Shown here: one piece after another, positions 48,801 to 56,905 of the stretch
How positions within the stretch are numbered: position 1 is the stretch's first letter
How the letters are laid out: every line of letters begins with the position of its first letter
Assembly: GCF_026343125.1 (NCBI RefSeq)
Contig: NZ_JAPEMB010000001.1
Span: forward strand, 2,852,001-2,916,000
Length of the DNA: 64,000 nucleotides
Origin: Streptomyces sp. NBC_00094
Lineage (GTDB): Bacteria; Actinomycetota; Actinomycetes; Streptomycetales; Streptomycetaceae
Direction: 5' to 3'
Position numbers and translations under genes: made by a program
Notes under the pieces: generated by a model
The model's database searches: none
What the model saw: the letters and a program-made list of their open reading frames with translations, nothing else
Told to the model about the DNA's origin: nothing

Positions 48801-49604
48801 GCCGCCGAGGGCGAGGACCGCGACCTGGCCGAGGGCGGGCACGGCCTGGAGGGCGGGGGTGTACTTCGAGTTCAGCCGGATCGTCCGCAGTCGGCCGGCG
48901 AAGAGCTTCCGCCCGGCCTCGCGGATCTTGCCGGTCTCCTGGTCCTCCTGGCCGAAGCCCTTGACGACCCGGACGCCGGTCACGGCCCCGTCGACGACCC
49001 CGGCGACGGCGGCGGCCTGCTGCTGCGCGTGCCAGGTGGCCGGGTGGAGACGGGTGCGGCTGCGCTTGGCGATGAACCAGAGGGCGGGGGCGACGGCGAG
49101 CGCGACGAGGGTGAGCGGGATCGAGAGCCAGGCCATGACGGCCAGCGAGATGACGAAGAGCAGGATGTTCCCGATCGTCATCGGGAGCATGAAGAGAAGA
49201 CCTTGGATGAGTTGCAGGTCGCTCGTGGCCCGCCCCACGACCTGCCCGGTGGACAGCTCGTCCTGCCGCCGCCCGTCGAGCCGGGTGATCGTCCCGTACA
49301 TGTCGTTGCGGAGGTCGTGCTGGACGTCGAGGGCGAGGCGGCCGCCGTAGTAGCGGCGTACGTAGGTGAGGACGTACACGAGGACGGCGGCGCCGATGAG
49401 GAGCCCGGTCCAGACGCCGAGGTCCCGGGTCTTCGTCCCGATGACGTCGTCGATGATCACCTTGGTGACGAGCGGCACGAGGGCGAGGACGGCCATGCCG
49501 ACGAGTGACGACCCGAGCGCGAGCACCACGTTGGTCTTGTACCGCCAGGCGTACCCGGTGAGCCTGCGCGCCCAGCCCTGCTGATTCTCCCCGACCGCCG
49601 CCAC
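45870..49604 (-). CDS. Single-chain ABC exporter with two fused half-transporters
   Basis: A 1244-aa protein made of two membrane-plus-ATPase halves in one chain. Half 1: helices at about 15-300, then an ATPase with Walker A GSSGSGKS, signature LSGGQRQRVALARAI and Walker B LLLLDDATSAVD. Half 2: helices at about 690-970, ATPase with GETGAGKS, LSAGQRQLIALARAE and VLLLDEATAALD. The first Walker B has Asp where the catalytic Glu is expected, and the second has a non-canonical signature, so only one composite ATP site should be fully active, as in asymmetric exporters such as TM287/288. A charged ~100-residue linker joins the halves. It is probably a lipid or drug exporter. The substrate is unknown. 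Confidence 0.92.
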   Translation of the reverse strand: MAAVGENQQGWARRLTGYAWRYKTNVVLALGSSLVGMAVLALVPLVTKVIIDDVIGTKTRDLGVWTGLLIGAAVLVYVLTYVRRYYGGRLALDVQHDLRNDMYGTITRLDGRRQDELSTGQVVGRATSDLQLIQGLLFMLPMTIGNILLFVISLAVMAWLSIPLTLVALAVAPALWFIAKRSRTRLHPATWHAQQQAAAVAGVVDGAVTGVRVVKGFGQEDQETGKIREAGRKLFAGRLRTIRLNSKYTPALQAVPALGQVAVLALGGWLAYRGQITLGTFVAFSAYLASLVGPVRMLAMVLTVGQQARAGVERVLDLVDTEPVIQDGTKELPADAPATVEFDEVSFSYQDGRPVLDGFSLEIRSGETVAVVGSSGSGKSTVSLLLPRFYDVTHGAVLVGGHDVRELTLDSLRAAIGLVPEDSFLFSDTVRANIAYGAPDATQEQIETAARAAQADRFIAELPEGYDTKVGEHGLTLSGGQRQRVALARAILTDPRLLLLDDATSAVDAKVEHEIHEALKSVMAGRTTLLIAHRRSTLGLADRIAVLDGGRLSDIGTHEELEERSALYRRLLTDPDELGAVSPGHVTPAELPEDATLRAELDAEFDAERGITPTLWVRDASAAEESPEPGATPELLAAVEALPPANDTPGIDEARAVSPEDTYGLRRLLRGFGAPLLISLGLVALDAGAGLLLPVLIRHGIDEGVNRLAIGAVWAASALALVTVLVQWVAQTAETRMTGRTGERVLYALRLKIFAQLQRLGLDYYERELTGRIMTRMTTDVDALSTFLQTGLVTAFVSVVTFFGIMVALLVLDLQLALVVFATLPVLAVATYYFRRSSVKAYELARERISVVNADLQESVAGLRIVQAFRRERSGADRFAERSGEYREARVRGQWLISIYFPFVTMLSSVAAAAVMIVGANRIEAGTLTTGALVAYLLYIDLFFAPVQQLSQVFDGYQQAAVSLKRMQELLQEPTSTAAADVPRDVRSLRGEIAFEDVSFAYGADVRDGEDTALSGIDLRIPAGQTVAFVGETGAGKSTLVKLVARFYDPTGGRVTADGTDLRELDLTAYRHRLGVVPQEAYLFAGTVRDAIAYGRPEASDAEVEAAARAVGAHDMIATLDGGYLHEVAERGRNLSAGQRQLIALARAELVDPDVLLLDEATAALDLATEAQVNQATDRLAGRRTTLVVAHRLTTAARADRVVVMDHGRVVEDGTHDELLALGGRYASLWNTFVGEAEAEPERV

Positions 49605-49753
49605 GAGTGGCCTCCCGTTCGTCCTGCTCTACCGGAAGGCCCAACACGGGCGACGTGCGATTTCATCCCGCCGCAACAATTCCGGCCCGGGGTCACGGGG
49701 CGCCGGGCCGGAGAGGGATGGTGGCCGGAAGGGGCCGGAGAGAAGGGAAGGGA

Positions 49754-50179
49754 CTAGAAGGGACCGGACAGGGTCACGGAGATGCCGTTGCCGGTGTCCG
49801 TGACGACCACGTTGCTCCACACCAGGGTCATCGGAGGACTGCACTTGGGCTGGAAGTTGGCGGTGACGGTCACGGAGAAGTTGGCCTTGCCGTTCTGGAC
49901 GGGGAAGGTGCCGCCGCCACCGGTGGCCTGCTTGTTGCCGGCGTCGGGGTTGTTGCCACCGCGGTTGATGCACTGGGCGTCGGCGGTGACGGAGATGTTC
50001 ACGGACTGCTGGTTCCCCAGGCCGGCCTCCTTGCCCTTGACCGTCAGGCTGCTGCCCGAGGTGGTCACGGTCGGAGTGCCGACGAAGTGCGCGCTCACGG
50101 CTCCGGCGCTCGGGGCGAGGAAGCCCACGATGCCGAGTGCCACGGAGGCGGGCACGAGGAGGAAGGAATGGCGTCGCAT
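49754..50179 (-). CDS. Small secreted protein of unknown function
   Basis: A 141-aa protein with a clear signal peptide (MRRHSFLLVPASVALGIVGF, cleavage near PSAGA). The mature part is a beta-rich ~110 residues with two Cys (ADAQCINRGGNN and NFQPKCSPPM) that could form a disulphide. Gly/Asn-rich loops separate likely strands such as SSLTVKGKEAGL and ISVTVTA-like segments. It resembles the many small secreted immunoglobulin-like proteins of streptomycetes, but no family is named with confidence. It has its own promoter region and no co-transcribed partner. Confidence 0.75.
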   Translation of the reverse strand: MRRHSFLLVPASVALGIVGFLAPSAGAVSAHFVGTPTVTTSGSSLTVKGKEAGLGNQQSVNISVTADAQCINRGGNNPDAGNKQATGGGGTFPVQNGKANFSVTVTANFQPKCSPPMTLVWSNVVVTDTGNGISVTLSGPF

Positions 50180-50346
50180 GAGGTTTCACCTCGGAAAGGT
50201 GACGGAATGGAGTCACGTGGAATGCGCCACTTTCCGCGAACTACCACAGATGTCCACAGAATATGCCCGCGCGAGGCGGTCAACAAGGGGCAAAGGGCCA
50301 CCGTCGGTCACGGTGCGTAGCGGACGGCCGGGTGGCCCCTCCCCCG

Positions 50347-52029
50347 TCAGAGGTGCGTCGGTTCGAACATCCGCAGGAGGGCCGGGAGGACCACCACCGA
50401 CGGGCCGGGGGTGGCGAGGGCCTTCGCGAGGTCGGCGGCGAGGGTCTCCGGGGTCGTACCGGTCGCCGGGACGCCGAAGGACTCGGCGAGGGCGACGAAG
50501 TCCGGGCGGGTGAGCTCGGTGCCGGTGGTCTCGCCGAAGGCGTCCGTCATGTACTCGCGGAGGATGCCGTAGCCGCCGTCGTCGACGATCAGCCAGGTCA
50601 CGTCCAGGTCGTACTGCCGCGCCGTGGCCAGCTCCGCGATCGAGTACATCGCGCCGCCGTCGCCGGAGACCGCGAGGACCGGCTGGGACGGGTCCGCGAC
50701 GGCCGCGCCGAGGGCGGCGGGGAAGGCGTAGCCGAGGCCGCCGGCGCCCTGCGCGGAGTGCATGGTGTTGGGGTGCCGGGCGTCGAAGGCCGACCACGCC
50801 CAGTACGCGAGGATCGTCATGTCCCAGAAGCTCGGGGCGCGGTCCGGGAGCGCCTCGCGCACCGCGGCGACGATCCGCTGCTCAAGTCCGAGGTCCTGGG
50901 CCGCGATCCGGTCCCGCACCTTGGTGAGGACGGCCGAGACCCGCTCGGGGGCGGTCGTGTCCCGGCGCTCGTCGACCGTCTCCAGGAGCGCCTGCAGGGC
51001 GAGGCGGGCGTCCGCGTGGATGCCGAGTGCCGGGTGGTTGGACTCCAGCTTGCCCGCGTCGGCCTCGATCTGGATCACCCGGCCGCGCGGGGCGAACGTG
51101 TGGTAGTTCGAGGAGAGTTCGCCGAGGCCCGAGCCGACGACGAGGAGGACGTCGGCGTCCTCCAGGAAGTCGGTGGTGTGCCGGTCCTCCAGCCAGGACT
51201 GGAGCGAGAGCGGGTGGGTCCAGGGGAAGGCGCCCTTGCCGCCGAAGGTGGTGACGACGGGCGCGTCGATCCGCTCGGCGAGCGCCCGGAGCTTGCCGGA
51301 GGCGTCGGAGCGTACGACTCCGCCGCCCGCGATGATCGCGGGCCGGGCGGCCTTCGCCAGCAGGTCGGCGGCGACCGCGGTGAGTTCGGGGCGCGGGGCG
51401 GCCTCCTCGGGCGTCGCGTCCATGGCGGTGACCACCGGCAGGCTCGTCCCGGCGAGGAGCACGTCCTGCGGGATCTCGACCCAGACGGGGCCGTGCGGCG
51501 CGGTGAGCGCCGACTCCCAGGCCGCCGCGATCGCGGACGGGATCTGGGACTGCGTACGGGCCGTGTGGACGGACTTCACGACGTCCCGGAAGGAGGCCTG
51601 CTGGTCGCGGAGCTCGTGGAGGTAGCCGTGCCGGCCGCCGCCGAGCCCGGCGACGGGGATCTGACTGCCGATCGCGAGGACCGGCGCGGACGCGGCGGCC
51701 GCCTCCTGGAGCGCGGCGAGCGACATGAGCGCGCCGGGGCCGGTGGAGAGCAGCAGCGGGGCGGCCTCGCCGGTGATCCGGCCGTACGCGTCGGCGGCGA
51801 AGCCCGCGTTGTTCTCGACGCGCAGCCCGACGTACCGCAGGGAGGAACGGCGCAGCGCGTCGAACATGCCGAGGGCGTGCTGGCCGGGCAGGCCGAAGAC
51901 GGTGGTCGCGCCGAGCCCGGCGAGCGTCTCGACGACGAGGTCGCCACCGATCCGCCCGGGGGGCGGGTTCAGGGCGGCCTCGGTCTGCGCCGGCGTGGGG
52001 CGCAGGACCAGGTCGTGGTCGTGGGTCAT
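50347..52029 (-). CDS. Thiamine-diphosphate enzyme (acetolactate synthase-like)
   Basis: A 560-aa enzyme with the three-domain acetolactate-synthase fold. The Pyr domain keeps the catalytic Glu (LRVENNAGFAADAYGRITG). The middle domain runs through RPAIIAGGGVVRSDASGKLR, and the PP domain has SGDGGAMYSIAELATARQYD with the diphosphate motif ending VDDGGYG, where the usual Asn is Asp. It probably decarboxylates or ligates a 2-keto acid in the cytoplasm. It follows the agmatinase gene on the same strand, but a very strong terminator separates them, so co-regulation rather than one transcript is implied. The exact reaction is not assigned. The start is the ATG at 52029; the longer frame is a shadow. 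Confidence 0.85.
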   Translation of the reverse strand: MTHDHDLVLRPTPAQTEAALNPPPGRIGGDLVVETLAGLGATTVFGLPGQHALGMFDALRRSSLRYVGLRVENNAGFAADAYGRITGEAAPLLLSTGPGALMSLAALQEAAAASAPVLAIGSQIPVAGLGGGRHGYLHELRDQQASFRDVVKSVHTARTQSQIPSAIAAAWESALTAPHGPVWVEIPQDVLLAGTSLPVVTAMDATPEEAAPRPELTAVAADLLAKAARPAIIAGGGVVRSDASGKLRALAERIDAPVVTTFGGKGAFPWTHPLSLQSWLEDRHTTDFLEDADVLLVVGSGLGELSSNYHTFAPRGRVIQIEADAGKLESNHPALGIHADARLALQALLETVDERRDTTAPERVSAVLTKVRDRIAAQDLGLEQRIVAAVREALPDRAPSFWDMTILAYWAWSAFDARHPNTMHSAQGAGGLGYAFPAALGAAVADPSQPVLAVSGDGGAMYSIAELATARQYDLDVTWLIVDDGGYGILREYMTDAFGETTGTELTRPDFVALAESFGVPATGTTPETLAADLAKALATPGPSVVVLPALLRMFEPTHL

Positions 52030-52076
52030 GAACAGGTCCCCTTGGGCGTGGCTCGGTGGGCGGGTGCGGCCCGGTG

Positions 52077-52130
52077 GGTGGGTTGTGCCCACCCGTTCCG
52101 CCCCGGCGGAACGGGTGGGCACAACCCACC
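52077..52130 (-). terminator. Very strong terminator hairpin after the agmatinase gene
   Basis: A perfect 26-bp stem (52077-52102 with 52105-52130) closes on 2 nt. It starts 4 bp after the agmatinase stop. It also lies 48 bp upstream of the TPP enzyme start, so it could affect that gene's leader. Confidence 0.88.
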
Positions 52131-52134
52131 GGGG

Positions 52135-53112
52135 TCAGTTTGCCGTGCGGCTCGCGGCGATCTGGCGGGACATGATCGTCGTCAGCTCGTACGCCGTGTG
52201 CGAGGCGGCGACGGCGGTGATCTCGGCGTGGTCGTAGGCCGGGGCGACCTCGACGACGTCGGCGGAGACCAGGTTGCAGGAGGAGAGGCCGCGCAGGATC
52301 TCCAGGAGCTCGCGGGAGGTCATGCCGCCGGCCTCGGGGGTGCCGGTGCCGGGCGCGTGTGCCGGGTCGAGGCAGTCGATGTCGATGGAGATGTACAGCG
52401 GGCGGTCGCCGATGCGCTGGCGCAGCTGGTCGGCGACCTCGTCGGCGCCGCGGCGGTAGATGTCGGCCGAGGTGACGATGCCGAAGCCCATCTTCTCGTC
52501 GTCGGTCAGGTCCTGCTTGCCGTAGAGCGGGCCGCGGGTGCCGACGTGGGAGAGCGCCTCGGTGTCGAGGATGCCCTCCTCGACGGCCCGGCGGAACGGG
52601 GTGCCGTGGGTGTACTCGGCGCCGAAGTACGTGTCCCAGGTGTCGAGGTGCGCGTCGAAGTGGAGCAGGGCGACGGGGCCGTGCTTCTTGGCGACGGAGC
52701 GCAGCAGCGGCAGGGCGATGGTGTGGTCGCCGCCGAGGGTCATCATGCGGGCGCCGGAGCCGAGCAGGTCGTCCGCCGCGGCCTCGATCGTCTCGACGGC
52801 CTCGTTGATGTTGAACGGGTTGGCGGCGATGTCACCGGCGTCCGCGACCTGGGCGAGGGCGAACGGGGAGGCGTCCTGCGCCGGGTTGTAGGGGCGCAGG
52901 AGGCGGGAGGCCTCGCGGATCGCGTTGCCGCCGAAGCGGGCGCCGGGGCGGTAGGAGACGCCGCTGTCGAAGGGGACGCCGACCACGGCGACGTCGGCGG
53001 TGCCGACCTCGTCGAGCCGCGGCAGCCGCGCGAACGTCGCGGGACCGGCGTACCGCGGGATGCGGGACGAGTCGATCGGGCCGCGCGGGGTGTTCGTGTC
53101 GCTGCTGCTCAT
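52135..53112 (-). CDS. speB: Agmatinase (ureohydrolase)
   Basis: A 325-aa member of the arginase/agmatinase family with a binuclear Mn site. Metal ligands are visible in [14 protein letters not shown] (His), [14 protein letters not shown] (Asp, His, Asp) and [20 protein letters not shown] (two Asp). It hydrolyses agmatine, or possibly 4-guanidinobutyrate, to urea and the corresponding amine; the family does not separate these by sequence alone. The gene is followed by a strong terminator and a TPP enzyme, and is divergent from a PucR-type regulator, a context of arginine or polyamine nitrogen use. The ATG at 53112 has GGAGG upstream. Cytoplasmic. Confidence 0.9.
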   Translation of the reverse strand: MSSSDTNTPRGPIDSSRIPRYAGPATFARLPRLDEVGTADVAVVGVPFDSGVSYRPGARFGGNAIREASRLLRPYNPAQDASPFALAQVADAGDIAANPFNINEAVETIEAAADDLLGSGARMMTLGGDHTIALPLLRSVAKKHGPVALLHFDAHLDTWDTYFGAEYTHGTPFRRAVEEGILDTEALSHVGTRGPLYGKQDLTDDEKMGFGIVTSADIYRRGADEVADQLRQRIGDRPLYISIDIDCLDPAHAPGTGTPEAGGMTSRELLEILRGLSSCNLVSADVVEVAPAYDHAEITAVAASHTAYELTTIMSRQIAASRTAN

Positions 53113-53250
53113 GGTCGGGTCCTCCTGAGGTGGATCGGTCGGGGTCCGCCCGTGGCCCCGGTGCTCTCGACAGTAGGTGGCCGGAGACCACCGTTGAAGT
53201 GTACGTTTCCTCCACTGTTCGGCACGGGGGTGTACGAAGGGTCCATCGCC

Positions 53251-54747
53251 GTGTCCGTACCGGAGGCCACCTCCACCCCTCCCGCGCCGCCGGTCCCGCT
53301 CGCCGCGCTGCTCGCCCGCAAGGAGCTGGGCCTGCGCCTCCTGGCGGGCCCGGACGACGTCTCCCTCCACTGGGTGCACACCTCGGAGATGGCCGACCCG
53401 TACCCGTACCTCCTCGGTGGTGAGCTGCTGATGACGGCGGGCGTCCAGCTCACCGACCCGGCGCGGTACGTCGAGCGGGTGGTGGAGGCGGGGGCGGCGG
53501 CGCTCGGCTTCGGCGTGACGCCGGTGTACGACACGGTCCCGGAGGAGCTCGTCGAGGCGTGCGCGCTCCACGGTCTCCCGCTGGTCGAGGTGCCGCCGCG
53601 GACCCCGTTCACGGCGGTGGCGCGGGCGCTGTGGCGGCTGATGGCGGAGGCCCGGCTGCACGAGCTGCGCCGGGTGACGGAGGCCCAGCAGGCCCTGGCG
53701 ACGGCCGCGGCCCGGCCGTCCCCGGTCCCGGCGGTGCTCGGCGCGCTGGCGTCCCGGCTCGGCGGGCGGGCGGTGCTGTTCGGGGCGGACGGTACGGAGT
53801 CGGCGGCGGCCGGCCGGGAGGTCCCGGCGGAGGCGGCGCGGGCGCTGCGCGAGCTCGTGGGGGTCCTCGTCCCCGGGGGCCCGGCCTCGGCGAGCGGGGA
53901 CGGCGGCGGGCGGCGGCTCGCCGCGTACGCGCTGGGCGGCGGGGACGGTCTGGCGCTCGGGGTGGCGACGGAGCGGCGCGGGCCCGGCGACCACACGATC
54001 GCGGGCGTCGCGGTGGTCCTGCTCTCGCTCCTGACGGCCCCGCACCGGGGCGCGGACGCGACGGTACGGGACGGGTCCCTGGTCCGGCTGCTCCTGGGCG
54101 CGGCCCCTGCGGAGGTCGCGGAGGCGCTGGGCGCGGGCCCGTGGACCGTGGTCCACGCACGCGGCGGCGACGGCACCCCGTTCGCGGCGGCGGCACTGGC
54201 GGCGGCGCTCGGCACACCGCTGGTGGACACGGGCGCGGGGACGAGCTCAGGAACGGGCGCGGGGGCGGGCGCGACGGACGCCGGGGCGGCGGCCGCACCC
54301 GGGGCCGGCCGGACCGTACGGCTCCTCCTGCCCGCCTCCGCGCCCGCCCCGGAGCCCCGGTCCGGGTGGACGCTCGGGGTCTCCGCCCCCGCCGACGCCC
54401 GGGAGCTCGCCGCGGCCGACACCGGCGCGGCCCGGGCCCTGCGGCGCGCGGAGGCGTCCCGTACTCCCCTGGCCCGGCATCGCCCCGCCGGTTTCGCGGG
54501 GCTCGTGGACCCGGCGGAGGCCGCCGCGTACGCCCGCACCCTCCTCGCCCCGCTCGCCGAACCGCTCACCGAGACCCTGCGCGTCTGGCTCTCCCTGCAC
54601 GGCAGCTGGGACCGGACGGCGGCGGCGATGGACATCCACCGCAACACCGTCCGGCAGCGGATCGCCCGCTGCGCCCGGCTCCTGGACCGGGACCTGGACG
54701 ACCCGGACGTCCGGATGGAGCTGTGGTTCGCCCTCGGCACGGTGTAG
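53251..54747 (+). CDS. PucR family transcriptional regulator
   Basis: A 498-aa regulator. The N-terminal ~120 residues are the PucR/PurC sensor domain ([20 protein letters not shown], then [20 protein letters not shown]). The middle is variable and rich in Gly/Ala, including a [12 protein letters not shown] stretch. The C-terminal ~70 residues are the helix-turn-helix PucR type ([20 protein letters not shown] then [20 protein letters not shown]). Family members activate purine, amino-acid or amine catabolism. It is divergent from agmatinase, with a 138-bp gap, so it is the prime candidate regulator of that gene and perhaps the TPP enzyme. The GTG at 53251 has GAAGGG 9 bp upstream; a GTG at 53230 is an alternative. 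Confidence 0.9.
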   Translation: MSVPEATSTPPAPPVPLAALLARKELGLRLLAGPDDVSLHWVHTSEMADPYPYLLGGELLMTAGVQLTDPARYVERVVEAGAAALGFGVTPVYDTVPEELVEACALHGLPLVEVPPRTPFTAVARALWRLMAEARLHELRRVTEAQQALATAAARPSPVPAVLGALASRLGGRAVLFGADGTESAAAGREVPAEAARALRELVGVLVPGGPASASGDGGGRRLAAYALGGGDGLALGVATERRGPGDHTIAGVAVVLLSLLTAPHRGADATVRDGSLVRLLLGAAPAEVAEALGAGPWTVVHARGGDGTPFAAAALAAALGTPLVDTGAGTSSGTGAGAGATDAGAAAAPGAGRTVRLLLPASAPAPEPRSGWTLGVSAPADARELAAADTGAARALRRAEASRTPLARHRPAGFAGLVDPAEAAAYARTLLAPLAEPLTETLRVWLSLHGSWDRTAAAMDIHRNTVRQRIARCARLLDRDLDDPDVRMELWFALGTV

Positions 54748-54840
54748 CCCGGAACCGGATCCGTGGGCACGACAGCGGCGCGCCCAGGTTCCGGCCTCGC
54801 CGCTGCGGAGCCGTGGTCAGCCCTTGGGGGAGCCCCCGGG

Positions 54841-55446
54841 TCAGTAGAGCTTGTTGACGGCGGTCTTCGTCGTCGTGCGGAAGGCGGTCAGCGGGGCGTC
54901 CTTGAAGTCGCCCATCTGACCCCAGCGGACGAGGGTGACGGTGCGGCCGTCGCGGCCGACGGAGAAGAGGTGGATGTCGGTGATGCCGATCTGCGGGTCG
55001 GCGGTGTCCAGGCTGTAGACCCAGGCGCCCTCCTCGACGGCGAGCTTCCCGTGGGAGGCGCTGACGGCGTGCAGGCCCGGGTTCTGCCGCTCCAGCAGGG
55101 GCCCGCAGCCGGCGAGGGCCTTGCGGAGGGTGTCGACCAGCTTCACGGCGTCGGCCTCGGTGCGGGCGACGGTGGTGATCTGGACGCCGTTGGTGTCGAG
55201 CTCGGTGCTGAACTCGCGGTAGCGGGTGTTCTGCGCCGGGATCTTGTACGGGGCGCAGAGGGCGCCGCCGTTCTCCGGGATGCCGGTGAAGACCTGGGTG
55301 GCGGTCCACGGCGTCGACGACGGCGGCATCTGGGAGGCGGCGAGGAAGGCGGGCTGGACAGCGGCCTGCGCCGGGGCGGTGGCGAGGGCGGCGAGGCCCA
55401 GGGCGGCAGCGGCGGTGGCGGCGCATGCGGTACGGAGCTTGTTCAT
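54841..55446 (-). CDS. Secreted PknH-like sensor-domain protein
   Basis: A 201-aa secreted protein: signal peptide MNKLRTACAATAAAALGLAA through TAPAQA, then about 170 residues. The mature domain has two Cys (GGALCAPYKI and ALAGCGPLLE) likely paired, and the alternating pattern REFSTELDTNGVQITTVART resembles the extracellular sensor domain of PknH-like proteins and related streptomycete lipoproteins, although no lipobox Cys is present. No catalytic residues are evident. It faces the PucR gene and is divergent from the membrane-anchored HTH gene. The biological role is unknown. Confidence 0.75.
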   Translation of the reverse strand: MNKLRTACAATAAAALGLAALATAPAQAAVQPAFLAASQMPPSSTPWTATQVFTGIPENGGALCAPYKIPAQNTRYREFSTELDTNGVQITTVARTEADAVKLVDTLRKALAGCGPLLERQNPGLHAVSASHGKLAVEEGAWVYSLDTADPQIGITDIHLFSVGRDGRTVTLVRWGQMGDFKDAPLTAFRTTTKTAVNKLY

Positions 55447-55610
55447 GGTGGTGGATCCCCCGTCGGGTCGTTCGGTCAGTGCTTCCACCAGCGTCGGGCC
55501 CCCGCCCGCCCCGGGCAACGGCGACGCGCCCTCCACCCGTCCCGGAACCATCCCACCCCCGCTGACGTGCAAGGACATGAAGCGTGGGACGCAGGGTCGA
55601 GGGGGATGGA

Positions 55611-56825
55611 ATGCCGAAGGACGCCGCCGTCGAGGAGTTCGCGCGGCTCGTGCGCGCGCTGAAGGCGCGGGACGGGCGCAGTTACGAGGCGCTGGGCCGG
55701 CGCCTGAGCGTCAGCGCGTCCACCCTCCACCGCTACTGCTCGGGCGCGACCGTCCCGGAGGAGTTCGCCGTGGTCGACCGCCTCGCCCTGCTGTGCGGGG
55801 CGGACGAGGAGCAGCGGCGGGCCCTGGAGATGGCCTGGAGCCGCGCGGACCGCACCCGTCGCCCTCCGGTGCCGGAGCCCGACGCGGAGCCCGAGCCCGA
55901 TGCGGTGCCGGAGCCCGGCCCGGAACCGAAGCCGGCGCCGGAGCCCGAGCCGGCGCCGGAGCCCGAGCCGGCCCCGGAGCCCGCGTCCGAGCCGGCCCCG
56001 GAGCCCGCGTCCGAGCCCGAGCTGGAACCCGTGCACGCGCGCGTGCCGGGCCTCCCGTCCGAGCGGCGGAGGCGCCGGTGGGGGTGGGTGGGCGTGGTCG
56101 GCGGGGCGCTGGCGGTCGTGGGGACGGTGACGCTCGGAGCCGTACTCCTGCCCGGGAAGACCCGGGAGCGGGCCGCCGAACCACCGGCGCCGCTGACGTG
56201 GACGGTCGCCTCGGACCTCTGGAAGAACGGGTGCGGGCACACCTACCTCGTGGAGCGGACGCCCTCTCCCCCGCCGGAGGCGGCCGACGCGCGGAGCTGG
56301 GCGGCGGCGCAGGGGGCCGTGGACGGCGGGGAGACGCTGGTGCGGGTGTCGGTGCAGGGGAAGGGCGCGGCGGCGGTGGTACTCCAGGCGCTGCACGTGC
56401 GGGTGGTGGAGCGGGGCGCGCCGCTGCCGTGGGCGGCGTACCGGATGGACGACGGGTGCGGCGGGGCGGTGACGCCGCGCCGTTTCGAGGTGGACCTGGA
56501 CCGGCCGCGGCCGGTGGCGCGGGCGCTGGACGGGTACGACGCCTCCGGGGAGGAGGGCCGGACGCTCCCGGCGGTCTCCTTCCCGTACGCGGTCAGCGCC
56601 GCCGAGCCGGAGGAGCTGCTGGTCTCGGCGGGGGCGGCGGGGTGCGACTGCCGCTGGTACCTGGAGCTGGAGTGGAGCTCGGAGGGGCGCCGGGGCACGG
56701 TCCGGATCGGGGACGAGGACGGCGTGCCCTTTCGGACGAGCGGGGCGAAGGGGCGGCCCGTGTACGGGTACGACTCCGTGGGGCGGGCCTGGATCACAGG
56801 CGAGGAGTCTGGACAGGGTGGGTGA
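55611..56825 (+). CDS. Membrane-anchored HTH protein with Pro-Glu repeat linker
   Basis: A 404-aa protein. Residues about 8-62 form a Cro/C1-like helix-turn-helix ([20 protein letters not shown]). Residues about 86-140 are a [15 protein letters not shown] repeat linker. A basic stretch RRRRRW precedes one membrane helix (residues about 157-180, [20 protein letters not shown]). The last ~220 residues are extracellular, with Cys in [14 protein letters not shown] and AGCDCRW. The protein could sense a signal outside and act on DNA or a complex inside, like a one-component membrane regulator. Related streptomycete proteins exist, but none is characterised to my knowledge. The ATG at 55611 has GAGGGGGA upstream. 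Confidence 0.8.
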   Translation: MPKDAAVEEFARLVRALKARDGRSYEALGRRLSVSASTLHRYCSGATVPEEFAVVDRLALLCGADEEQRRALEMAWSRADRTRRPPVPEPDAEPEPDAVPEPGPEPKPAPEPEPAPEPEPAPEPASEPAPEPASEPELEPVHARVPGLPSERRRRRWGWVGVVGGALAVVGTVTLGAVLLPGKTRERAAEPPAPLTWTVASDLWKNGCGHTYLVERTPSPPPEAADARSWAAAQGAVDGGETLVRVSVQGKGAAAVVLQALHVRVVERGAPLPWAAYRMDDGCGGAVTPRRFEVDLDRPRPVARALDGYDASGEEGRTLPAVSFPYAVSAAEPEELLVSAGAAGCDCRWYLELEWSSEGRRGTVRIGDEDGVPFRTSGAKGRPVYGYDSVGRAWITGEESGQGG

Positions 56826-56841
56826 CCGGTGGGTAACTTCG

Positions 56842-56871
56842 TTGAAGACAGACTGAGCAAGCGCTTAGACA
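56842..56871 (+). promoter_or_regulatory. Acyl-CoA dehydrogenase promoter with palindromic operator
   Basis: A TTGAAG -35-like box (56842-56847) and a TAGACA -10-like box (56866-56871) are 18 bp apart. The 8-bp palindrome AAGCGCTT (56859-56866) sits between them within the wider motif GAGCAAGCGCTTAGA, which has TetR-operator character; a repressor bound there would block the promoter directly. Confidence 0.5.
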
Positions 56872-56905
56872 ACTGGGCCCGCCCGCACACCGGAGGAGAC
56901 GCACC

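Noticed and set aside
50263..53250. N-terminal two-thirds of a 1494-codon plus-strand frame
   Set aside because: The real gene in this frame is the PucR regulator from 53251; the earlier part is antisense to the TPP enzyme and agmatinase.
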